From positions 1 to 8,354 of the forward strand of contig JAHKXX010000180.1 of the NCBI GenBank assembly GCA_020627425.1: 8,354 nucleotides of DNA. The letters run 5' to 3'. The notes beneath the pieces are model-generated. The model was not told where the DNA came from and made no database searches. It worked only from the letters and a program-made list of their open reading frames with translations. Both the position numbers and the translations under genes were made by a program. Origin of the DNA: a bacterium. Its GTDB lineage: Bacteria; Bacillota; Clostridia; Oscillospirales; Acutalibacteraceae. Below, piece after piece: positions 1 to 5,447 of the stretch (the stretch's first letter is position 1; each line of letters starts with the position of its first letter).

Positions 1-252
1 GTTGGAAATACTGTGCCTGATGGTTGAAAGAACGATCTCTTCATTACCTGTATATACAATGTACAGCTCCAGCTACGGCAGACGGATTCTTTTTTTGGAA
101 TGCTCGCTCTGTTTTATTTTGATAAGGTAACGACGATATGTCTCAAGATGAAATAAAGAGAGAGCTCTAAGATATATAATATATCATTTACATATTGGAA
201 AATGCTAAGTATATATTTATTCCTATTATGGCTCATTGCCTAAGAGGGCGCG

Positions 253-313
253 GGTGTCCGGTGGACACCTCTGCGTAGCAGAAGCGCCGACCGAGCCGTC
301 AGGCGAGACTCGG
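253..313. repeat. Tandem short-hairpin element (copy A)
   Basis: This is a GC-rich island in AT-rich DNA made of consecutive small perfect hairpins. GGTGTCC-GGT-GGACACC lies at 253-269, TCTGC-GTA-GCAGA at 270-282, and CCGAG(291-295) pairs with CTCGG(309-313), enclosing an alternative GCC-GTCA-GGC at 295-304. Loops of three bases and back-to-back stems resemble an interspersed palindromic element rather than a single terminator, and no T-tract follows. A second array of the same architecture but different sequence lies at 4350-4423. That it is a dispersed genomic repeat is inference. Confidence 0.5.
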
Positions 314-338
314 GTGACATACTTTGTTGTTATATAAT
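314..338 (+). promoter_or_regulatory. Possible weak promoter before the 377 ORF
   Basis: TATAAT at 333-338 matches the -10 consensus perfectly. The best -35-like hexamer is GTGACA at 314-319 (five of six), but the gap is only 13 bases, shorter than the usual 16-18, so the pair may not work together. It lies about 40 bases upstream of the ORF starting at 377 and directly after hairpin element A. Confidence 0.25.
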
Positions 339-376
339 ACAAGGTTCAGCAGTAAGCGTATGCAATTCATTTTTAG

Positions 377-571
377 ATGATTATTTCGCAGCTACACAAG
401 CACTTTTTTCGGGAACATTTTTACGAATATAGTGTTCATTTGGATTTCTCAGCTGATGTTCTTGGCGTTTCATTTATAGAAGAAAAAGCACACGAAATAT
501 ATGACAATCTATCCGCAGAAATGAAACCACAAGTTTTAGAATATAAAAATGGTGCAAGGGACAAAACATAG
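377..571 (+). CDS. Hypothetical protein, 64 aa
   Basis: This is a short ORF of unknown function that I do not recognise. It is soluble, with no signal peptide or membrane segment. The middle part (DFSADVLGVSFIEEKAHEIY) could form an amphipathic helix, and the tail is lysine/arginine rich. Codon use looks like real coding sequence, though more AT-rich than the genes to the right. The ATG at 377 directly follows an in-frame TAG (374-376) and lacks a good ribosome binding site, so the start is uncertain. It ends at TAG 569-571, and the same frame immediately resumes with ATG at 572, so this may be the first half of a gene broken by a nonsense codon. Confidence 0.35.
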   Translation: MIISQLHKHFFREHFYEYSVHLDFSADVLGVSFIEEKAHEIYDNLSAEMKPQVLEYKNGARDKT

Positions 572-787
572 ATGAATAACAGAGGTAACCTGAAGTTTAT
601 TGTAGATAACGGTTTGGTGATACTATACAATTCGTGCCTGAGTAGTAACATTGATTATGAAGACAGATTTCTGAATATTTGCGGAGAATTCCGAAACAAC
701 AGGAAAAAGCTGAAAATCCGGAATGAACATGTCCGGCAGTTAAAAACAGAAATAATTAATGACGATATTTTGTCCAATGTTCAGTAA
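572..787 (+). CDS. Hypothetical protein, 71 aa (same frame as the preceding ORF)
   Basis: This is a short ORF of unknown function that I do not recognise. It is soluble, with a hydrophobic patch near residues 8-18 (KFIVDNGLVILY) and a basic second half (residues about 42-58: RNNRKKLKIRNEHVRQLK) that could be a helix binding nucleic acid, although this is a guess. The ATG follows the TAG of the 377-571 ORF with no gap and in the same frame. Reading through TAG would give one protein of about 136 residues. A purine-rich GGGAC lies about 12 bases upstream, too far for a good ribosome binding site. The stop at 785-787 is followed by the terminator at 829-868. It could be an independent small gene translated by coupling, or the back half of a pseudogene. 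Confidence 0.4.
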   Translation: MNNRGNLKFIVDNGLVILYNSCLSSNIDYEDRFLNICGEFRNNRKKLKIRNEHVRQLKTEIINDDILSNVQ

Positions 788-828
788 ATCCTTTCATAAT
801 AGCTTTTAATTCCAATGCAATAAATAAT

Positions 829-873
829 AACAGCAGGGTATTCGTTTTTATGCGAGTACCCTGCTGTTTTATT
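829..873. terminator. Strong bidirectional intrinsic terminator (copy 1)
   Basis: AACAGCAGGGTA (829-840) pairs perfectly with TACCCTGCTGTT (857-868). An inner TCG/CGA pairing (842-844 with 853-855) leaves a small T-rich loop. TTTTATT follows on the plus strand, and A-rich sequence (AATAAATAAT) precedes the stem, which gives a U-tract for minus-strand transcripts. It lies between the converging ends of the 572-787 ORF and the cystatin-like gene, so it can stop both. Its core is shared with the terminator at 7352-7383. Confidence 0.9.
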
Positions 874-923
874 CAGAATAAACTGTCCTGAATTGGTTAA
901 AGATATTATTTCTTAGCCTTTTG

Positions 924-2558
924 TTATCTCTGCTTTTTTCTCATAGTATAAGCTGATGCGGCTGCTGCACCAGCAAGAAGCATAACGATCACTGTAAAAG
1001 CTATCACATCATTGCTGCCTGTTGTGGGGACATTGTTGGGAGCTGAAGTCTCTGAGGGTGTGCTGTCGTTTGTAGAAGTATCGGGAACTGAAGGCTTATC
1101 GTCCTCTGCCGGCTTATCATCGGGTTTATCTACAGGCTCGTCTATGGGATCATCTACAGGATCGTCTATGGGATCATCTACAGGATCATCTATAGGCTCA
1201 TCTACAGGATCATCTACAGGATCATCGTTTTTCTTTTCAACATAAGCCAAAAGATCAAACGGAGCGATCGAGGTTATCTCAGCTTCACCGTCGAGGTTCT
1301 CATATACATCGACAACATAAAGATCTGTTCTTGGTTCTGCTGTAATGAGGTTGCCGTAAACAAGCAAACGATAATTCGTGCCTGCAACTACCTGAGTACC
1401 AAGGACTGCTATAGATGATAGAGATACACCGTCATTTCTGTCAAGGGCAGCCTTTACTGCCTCGGGCAGTGGAGCAGCGCCCTCCTTTGAAACAGACTTC
1501 CATGATCCGCCCATATTATTTTCTGATATGTCCTCGAGCGTCTTTATATCTGAGATGTCAATATTTACAGTATTTGTCACTTCTGCATTTTCCTGTAGAT
1601 CCTCATAAACAGTAACGATGCTCCAATGTGGCTCTGCGCCGGGATAAACGACCGTATCTATACACAGGAAAGCGTAGTTTGTGCCCGAAACTGTCTGAGT
1701 AGCAATAACGTCCTTGGGCTCATAGTCAACGCCGTCGAAAGATTCCATCGCCTTGTCAAAAACAGTCTGTTCTTCTTCTGTAACGTTTTCTGCTGAAAGA
1801 TCAGAGAATTTCCAATAGCCGCCGATGATATCGCTCGACTCATCGGTGGGGTCATCAGTAGGATCATCGGAGGATTCGGGTGTAGTATAAGCACCGATAT
1901 CAAAGACGGAAACGGATGTGATCTCCGCATTGCCCGCGGTGTCTGAATATACATCTACCTCATAAAGATAGGTGACAGGGTTTGCAGTCACAAGAGTGCC
2001 ATATGCCAGGATACAATAATTTGTACCTGATACAAGCTGTGTGCCAAGAACTGCAATGGCAGACAAGGATACACCTTCATTCATATCAAGAGCGTTCTGA
2101 ACATTCTCGGGAAGAGAAGCAGCATTTTCCTTTGGACTGCATTTCCATATTCCGCCGGCTCCATCCTCAGGTATATTGTCCATAGTCTTTACATCTGCGG
2201 GTTCGATTGTCTCAATGTTGGTCATTTCAACATTTCCCTCAAAATCTTCATAAACTGTAACTACAGCCCATTCAGATATCGGGTCAGGAACAACCGGGGT
2301 ATTGATGCACAGGAAAGCGTAGTTTTTACCTGCAACAAGTTGAGTGGCAATAACATCCTTTGCTGTGTAATCAGATCCTTCAAGCCCATCGAGAGCTTTG
2401 TCGAAAACTGCCTGTTCCTCTGCGGTAACATTGTCTGCTGCAATGTCGGAAAACTCCCAACCGCCGGGAACAGCGGATACAGATACAGCACCAAAAGAAA
2501 GAACCGAAATAACAATGCAAATAGAAATAATGATCGAAATGATTTTATTGGTTTTCAT
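924..2558 (-). CDS. Secreted, wall-anchored protein with four cystatin-like domains
   Basis: This is a 544-residue surface protein. Residues 1-29 are a signal peptide (MKTNK, a long hydrophobic core, then SVSA). Two homologous halves follow (about 32-225 and 246-440), each with two domains that start with a Gly-Gly pair (32, 135, 246, 350) and carry QxVxG about 40 residues later: QLVAG 73-77, QLVSG 174-178, QTVSG 288-292, QVVAG 389-393. A helix-forming stretch lies between the two. N-terminal Gly, helix, then QxVxG followed by (T/K)NY is the layout of cystatins, which block papain-like cysteine proteases. The second-hairpin Pro-Trp of cystatins is not evident. Residues about 444-485 are an Asp-Pro rich linker, 486-509 a Ser/Thr-rich spacer, and 510-514 VPTTG with a membrane span and MRKKQR resemble an LPXTG sorting signal. 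The start at 2558 is chosen because AGGAGG lies 7 bases upstream and a signal peptide begins there. Domain repeats and anchor are seen; protease inhibition is inferred. Confidence 0.8.
   Translation of the reverse strand: MKTNKIISIIISICIVISVLSFGAVSVSAVPGGWEFSDIAADNVTAEEQAVFDKALDGLEGSDYTAKDVIATQLVAGKNYAFLCINTPVVPDPISEWAVVTVYEDFEGNVEMTNIETIEPADVKTMDNIPEDGAGGIWKCSPKENAASLPENVQNALDMNEGVSLSAIAVLGTQLVSGTNYCILAYGTLVTANPVTYLYEVDVYSDTAGNAEITSVSVFDIGAYTTPESSDDPTDDPTDESSDIIGGYWKFSDLSAENVTEEEQTVFDKAMESFDGVDYEPKDVIATQTVSGTNYAFLCIDTVVYPGAEPHWSIVTVYEDLQENAEVTNTVNIDISDIKTLEDISENNMGGSWKSVSKEGAAPLPEAVKAALDRNDGVSLSSIAVLGTQVVAGTNYRLLVYGNLITAEPRTDLYVVDVYENLDGEAEITSIAPFDLLAYVEKKNDDPVDDPVDEPIDDPVDDPIDDPVDDPIDEPVDKPDDKPAEDDKPSVPDTSTNDSTPSETSAPNNVPTTGSNDVIAFTVIVMLLAGAAAASAYTMRKKQR
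1129..1224 (-). repeat. 12-bp tandem repeat, 8 units, in the linker of the cystatin-like gene
   Basis: There are eight consecutive 12-base units of the type tctacaggatca (plus strand), with small differences such as tctatgggatca and tctataggctca. On the coding strand each unit gives four residues of the Asp-Pro-Val/Ile-Asp kind, the stiff acidic spacer before the wall anchor. Because the unit is a multiple of three, gain or loss of units would change spacer length without breaking the frame. Confidence 0.9.
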
Positions 2559-2565
2559 ATTGTTT

Positions 2566-2571
2566 CCTCCT
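2566..2571 (-). promoter_or_regulatory. Ribosome binding site fixing the cystatin-like start
   Basis: The minus strand reads AGGAGG, a near-perfect Shine-Dalgarno sequence, 7 bases before the ATG at 2558. It rules out the longer start at 2621, whose extra 21 residues would precede the signal peptide. Confidence 0.9.
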
Positions 2572-2626
2572 GAAATTAAGATTGTTTTATTTTTTTTGAA
2601 TCTGATACACTGATCAAACATTATGT

Positions 2627-3642
2627 TTATTTATCCAGCCTTTGTCTTTCAACAAGCTCGGCAAAATAACCATTTTGTTCGATCATCTTATCATAGTTTC
2701 CTTCCTCAATGACCTTGCCGCCGTCAAGGACGAGTATACGGTCACAATGGCGGATAGTAGAAAGCCTGTGGGCTATAACAATACGGGTACAGCCCATTTT
2801 ATCCAGAGCCTCGCTGATCTGCTTTTGCGTCTTATTGTCGAGAGCAGAGGGCGCTTCGTCAAACATCAGTATTTTCGGCTTAGGTGCAACTGCCCTCGCT
2901 ATCATAAGTCTTTGCTTCTGTCCTCCGGAAATGCCGCCGTGACCTTCGGATATCATTGTCTGCATACCCATAGGCATTGCCCGGATGTCATCTGCTATTC
3001 CTGCAAGCTCGGCAGCTTCCCACGCTTCATCCATTGAAAGATGGGGGCAGATATGATGATATTCGAGTAAATATCTCCCTGAAAAAGTCCGCCGCCCTGT
3101 ATGACTGTTCCTATCTTTCGCCGGAGTGTGGTAAGATCAAGGCGGTTCAGATCCTTGCCGTCATAATAGATCGCACCCTTTTCGGGCTTTTCAAAGCCTA
3201 AGAGCAAGCGCATAAGCGTTGATTTTCCGCAGCCTGTCTTGCCGACTATCGCAACATATTCTCCGCTTTTTATATTTAGAGAAAGATTATTGACAATGTA
3301 CGGTGAATTTTCGCTGTATCTAAAGTATATATTGTTAAGATCGATGCCACCGGAAAGCTTTGTTACCATTTCCTTTTTGTCAGCAGTTTCAGGCTCGGTC
3401 TTGAGGAACGGTTCAGCCATTTCGAGGATAGGCTTTATTCTGCCAAATGAAAGTGCGATTCCCTCAAGAGTGAAAAACGCTCCCTTAACCGCACCGTAAG
3501 CCGCAGTAAATGCAAAGTAATTTGACTGGTCTATACCGCTTGAGGCCGCAAGATAGTAGAGAACTATATTTGAAATAAGCGAGATCACTGTTGTTATAAC
3601 ACCGTTTATCTTCATCTTACGGGTCGAGAGAATAATTACCAT
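2627..3642 (-). pseudogene. NHLM-family bacteriocin ABC exporter, truncated and frameshifted
   Basis: This is the remnant of a membrane ABC transporter of the NHLM type, which exports nitrile-hydratase-leader peptide natural products. The first part (about 3642-3043) keeps only the last membrane span or two (KINGVITTVISLISNIVLYY region) and the front of the ATPase: Walker A GKTGCGKST (residues 134-142 counted from 3642) and a Q-loop (Q182). The second part, in another frame (about 3034-2627), has the signature ISGGQKQR, Walker B ILMFDE and the H-loop IAHR. Adding one C to the coding-strand C5 run (plus-strand G5 at 3043-3047) restores a continuous match through SAPHLSMDEAWEAAELAG. About half of a usual 700-residue exporter is missing at the N-terminus, and no good start is present. 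FDEAPSALD replaces the usual FDEATSALD. It is very probably dead. The gene ends 68 bases before the cystatin-like gene on the same strand. Confidence 0.85.
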
Positions 3643-3912
3643 AAGAAAGCAATAAGCAGCAGGGTCATATAATTATTCGTAATATAAGTCATTATGGTGT
3701 AATCCTTCATTTTTGCCGCCGCCTTTTTGAGAAAAAAGTATATATATTAATTCTATCATTGATATATTGAAACATCAATAAATCGGCAATATAAAGAATG
3801 TATTGCAATTATAACAATCATATCCGCATTATACCCCTATAATATATATACCTTTAACAAAGTTTTGCGTATTTTTAAAAAACATTAAAAAACAGCCGAA
3901 TATGTTGCGGAT

Positions 3913-3941
3913 TTGTTACGCTATATATGTTACAATATAAG
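3913..3941 (+). promoter_or_regulatory. Putative sigma-A promoter of the STAS/MATE cluster
   Basis: TTGTTA at 3913-3918 (four of six of the -35 consensus) and TATAAG at 3936-3941 (five of six of the -10) are separated by the optimal 17 bases. Transcription would begin near 3948, giving a leader of about 90 bases before the STAS start at 4039. The flanking DNA is AT-rich, which favours promoter function but also raises the chance of a random match. Confidence 0.5.
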
Positions 3942-4023
3942 TACAAAGCAAAGCTTTTAAAACAATTTTTTTCTTGTGGCTCAGGCTTCTATGTTCCTTT
4001 CGGAGCAAAAATATTAATAATTT

Positions 4024-4029
4024 AAGGAG
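4024..4029 (+). promoter_or_regulatory. Ribosome binding site of the STAS gene
   Basis: AAGGAG lies 9 bases before the ATG at 4039 and supports that start. Confidence 0.85.
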
Positions 4030-4038
4030 ACGATCAGT

Positions 4039-4335
4039 ATGACGATCGAAAGCAAAAAAGATGCAGGCAAACTCACACTCACTATAACAGGCAGACTTGA
4101 TACCTCGACAGCACCGAAACTGGAAGAAACCCTAAAGAAATCCAATGACGGTGTGACAGAGCTTGTTTTTGATCTGGCTAATTTAGAGTACATTTCCTCA
4201 GCGGGACTTCGTGTACTTCTGTCTGCACAGAAAACAATGAACAAGCAGGGTTTGATGAAAGTTATAAATGTCGGCGAAGAGATTATGGAGATTTTTGATA
4301 TTACAGGCTTTTCTGATATCCTGACCATTGAATAA
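4039..4335 (+). CDS. STAS-domain anti-sigma factor antagonist (SpoIIAA/RsbV type)
   Basis: This is a 98-residue cytoplasmic protein consisting of one STAS domain. It shows the family pattern: an N-terminal strand with LTITGRLDTSTAPKL (residues 13-28), then DLANLEYISSAGLRVLL (45-61), then the C-terminal FDITGFSDIL. In SpoIIAA and RsbV, a Ser in the DS(S/T)G motif is phosphorylated by the partner kinase SpoIIAB/RsbW, which controls whether the antagonist binds it. The aligned residue here is Ser54, with Ser53 in place of the usual Asp. Length and start are normal for the family. It is the first gene after the promoter at 3913, and the gene just downstream is the remnant of its likely cognate kinase, so in this genome it may be an orphan antagonist or act on another HATPase protein such as the tail of the MATE fusion at 5448-7247. 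Fold assignment is secure; partner is inferred. Confidence 0.92.
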   Translation: MTIESKKDAGKLTLTITGRLDTSTAPKLEETLKKSNDGVTELVFDLANLEYISSAGLRVLLSAQKTMNKQGLMKVINVGEEIMEIFDITGFSDILTIE

Positions 4336-4349
4336 AAGGAGCCATATAG

Positions 4350-4423
4350 CCGCTTTGCGGGAGTTAGATCTCCAAGCGAACGCAGGCAAGCCTACGGCTT
4401 GTCTTTGCTTGCCCAAAGCAAGG
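4350..4423. repeat. Tandem short-hairpin element (copy B) in a deletion scar
   Basis: There are four adjacent hairpins: CCGC-TTT-GCGG (4350-4360), GGAG-TTAGAT-CTCC (4360-4373), CAAGCC-TAC-GGCTTG (4387-4401) and TTGCTT-GCCCA-AAGCAA (4405-4421, extendable to 4403-4423). It begins shortly after the STAS stop and the leftover AAAAGGAG, and it ends exactly where recognisable RsbW-like coding sequence resumes. It therefore occupies the place of the missing first 85 or so codons of that gene. The architecture matches copy A at 253-313. It has no ORF of its own and no transposase, so it would have to be a non-autonomous element or a recombination product. Confidence 0.55.
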
Positions 4424-4557
4424 CTTTTAACATTTATTGACCTCGGCATACCCTATGACCCTCTTGCAAAGCCCGACCCGGATATCACTCTTTCCGCAAA
4501 GAAAAGGAAAATAGGCAGATTGGGTGTATTTATGGAAAAAAAGAGTATGGATGATAT
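4424..4557 (+). pseudogene. C-terminal remnant of an RsbW/SpoIIAB-like ATP-binding anti-sigma factor
   Basis: These 44 or so codons encode FIDLGIPYDPLAKPDPDITL followed by SAKKRKIGRLGVFMEKKSMDD. This is the G1 (D-x-G-x-P-Y-D-P) and G2 (usually GGLGIFMVKKSMDD) part of HATPase_c_2 proteins related to RsbW and SpoIIAB, which bind an antagonist or a sigma factor and phosphorylate the STAS partner. The N-box half is gone, replaced by the hairpin element at 4350-4423. The last strands are also gone: after MDD the sequence joins a phosphotransferase fragment in another frame. The G2 box is altered too (GR for GG). STAS gene followed by this ATPase is the usual order in such modules. The remnant cannot bind ATP as it stands. 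Identification rests on motif memory over a short stretch but is distinctive. Confidence 0.75.
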
Positions 4558-5249
4558 GTGGGAGACTGCTACGGCGTTGTGTTTGAAGCAATGAATTCAG
4601 ATACTCTTTCCCACGCTATCGTGTCTGAGCCTGATAAAAAATACGAATACATCATGAAGTATGTGCAGTTTGCAAAAACACTTCATACAACGGAGATCAA
4701 AGGTGATGCTATAATTACCCTTAAAGACCTTCTCCGCTCAAGACTTGATGATGGATATATGAAAGAGGTTCTTTCAGCAGAGAATATTGCTGTACTTCGC
4801 AGCATCGTTGATACAATGAGGGATACGAACACCCTTGTTCACGGAGATTTTCATCCGGGTAATATTATGCTCCAAAACGGCAAGCTGATGCTCATTGATA
4901 TGGGTGAGGTCACAAGAGGTGTGCCGATATATGATGTTGCGTCTGTTTCCGTGACCTAATCTCCGAACCAAAGAGCAACCCTGATATAACACGTATGAGT
5001 ATGGGTCTGGAGCCTGAACTCGCAGCCGAGATTGGAACCAAGTTTATTGCAATGTATACAGGTATAACCGATCCGGAGGCACTTGAAGGCTATATGAAGC
5101 AGTTGGGTTTTGTTTATGCCTTTAATGTTGTGATGCTCCTGAATAAAATGCCCCAAAGAGAAATGCGTGCTCCGCCTGTAATAAAAAATCTTCTTCATCC
5201 GGTTGTACTGCCGAATGCGGATAGCTTAAAGCTTATTCTTTCAAAATAA
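4558..5249 (+). pseudogene. TIGR02172-family phosphotransferase, truncated and frameshifted
   Basis: This is the remnant of an aminoglycoside-phosphotransferase-fold kinase of the Fibrobacter-paralog family. From 4558 the sequence reads GDCYGVVFEAMNSDTL, a hinge region, then the catalytic loop VHGDFHPGN and LMLIDMGEV (metal-binding Asp), as in APH/choline-kinase proteins. The N-lobe with the glycine loop and the ATP-binding Lys, about 75-80 residues, is missing. At 4946-4948 one T has been lost. The upstream frame then stops at 4957-4959, but adding one T continues as VFRDLISEPKSNPDITRMSM and on to MGLEPELAAEIGTKFIAMYT and the normal C-terminus at 5249. Usual family members are near 250 residues. 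The natural substrate of this family is unknown to me; there is no reason to call it drug resistance. It is non-functional in this form. Confidence 0.82.
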
Positions 5250-5411
5250 CATAATTATCAAGGAAACAAGCCGGATGAAACGGAATTTGTTGACTGCAAG
5301 GTTTTTGAAAAGGAGTCAGCAGCAATAATATTACTTACTATTTATCCGGTTATCTTTATACAAAAGGATCAAAAGCAGCAAATATCTCAAGACGCAGCAA
5401 AGCGACTTTAA
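5250..5411 (+). other. Open stretch without start, possible gene debris
   Basis: After the stop at 5247-5249 the same frame stays open for about 53 codons to TAA 5409-5411. It encodes NYQGNKPDETEFVDCKVFEK, then a hydrophobic part and a glutamine/lysine-rich tail. Codon choice looks coding-like, but there is no suitable ATG or ribosome binding site and I do not recognise the family. It may be a fragment of a gene lost between the kinase and the MATE gene, or chance. Confidence 0.3.
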
Positions 5412-5447
5412 CGTAATGATAAATGATAATGAAAGGTAATAAAAAAT

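Larger units (their letters stand above)
1..376. other. Stretch without a convincing gene
   Basis: No ORF here can be supported. Positions 2-130 are open on the plus strand (start ATG at 20 possible, stop TAA at 128-130), but the roughly 42 residues show no motif I recognise, so this could be the tail of a gene entering from the left or chance. A 10-codon ORF at 138-170 has no proper ribosome binding site. Positions 171-185 form a perfect AT palindrome (GATATAT-A-ATATATC). A GC-rich hairpin array follows at 253-313 and a consensus -10 box at 333-338. Confidence 0.5.
3643..4038. other. Divergent intergenic stretch with a gene remnant and promoter
   Basis: On the minus strand, about 3715-3641 encode an ORF of 24 codons (MKDYTIMTYITNN, then a hydrophobic stretch) ending in TAA. 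It may be debris from the deletion that removed the front of the ABC exporter or from another gene; I do not recognise it. About 3730-3900 is very AT-rich with many TATATA runs and no coding potential. The promoter and leader of the STAS gene occupy 3913-4038. Confidence 0.5.

Noticed and set aside
436..651. Minus-strand ORF across the two small hypothetical genes
   Set aside because: It has no ribosome binding site or family resemblance, and it opposes two plus-strand frames with better codon use.
1129..1224. Regular repeats as a CRISPR array
   Set aside because: The units are 12 bp, contiguous, without spacers, and lie inside a coding region.
1012..1245. Serine/glycine-rich ORF on the plus strand
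   Set aside because: It is the antisense reading of the 12-bp repeats that encode the Asp-Pro linker; the minus-strand gene has signal peptide, domains and a ribosome binding site.
2559..2621. Longer start for the cystatin-like protein
   Set aside because: The extra 21 residues would precede a typical signal peptide, and AGGAGG lies inside this extension at the right distance from the ATG at 2558.
3841..3950. Riboswitch or attenuator in the STAS leader
   Set aside because: The leader is AT-rich and I see no conserved aptamer or terminator hairpin, only a promoter-like pair.
4014..4328. Minus-strand ORF across the STAS gene
   Set aside because: It is a mirror of the STAS coding sequence with no ribosome binding site and no recognisable domain.
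4558..5249. Aminoglycoside resistance gene
   Set aside because: The HGDFHPGN loop only shows the APH fold; the context and remaining sequence fit TIGR02172, and the gene is broken.
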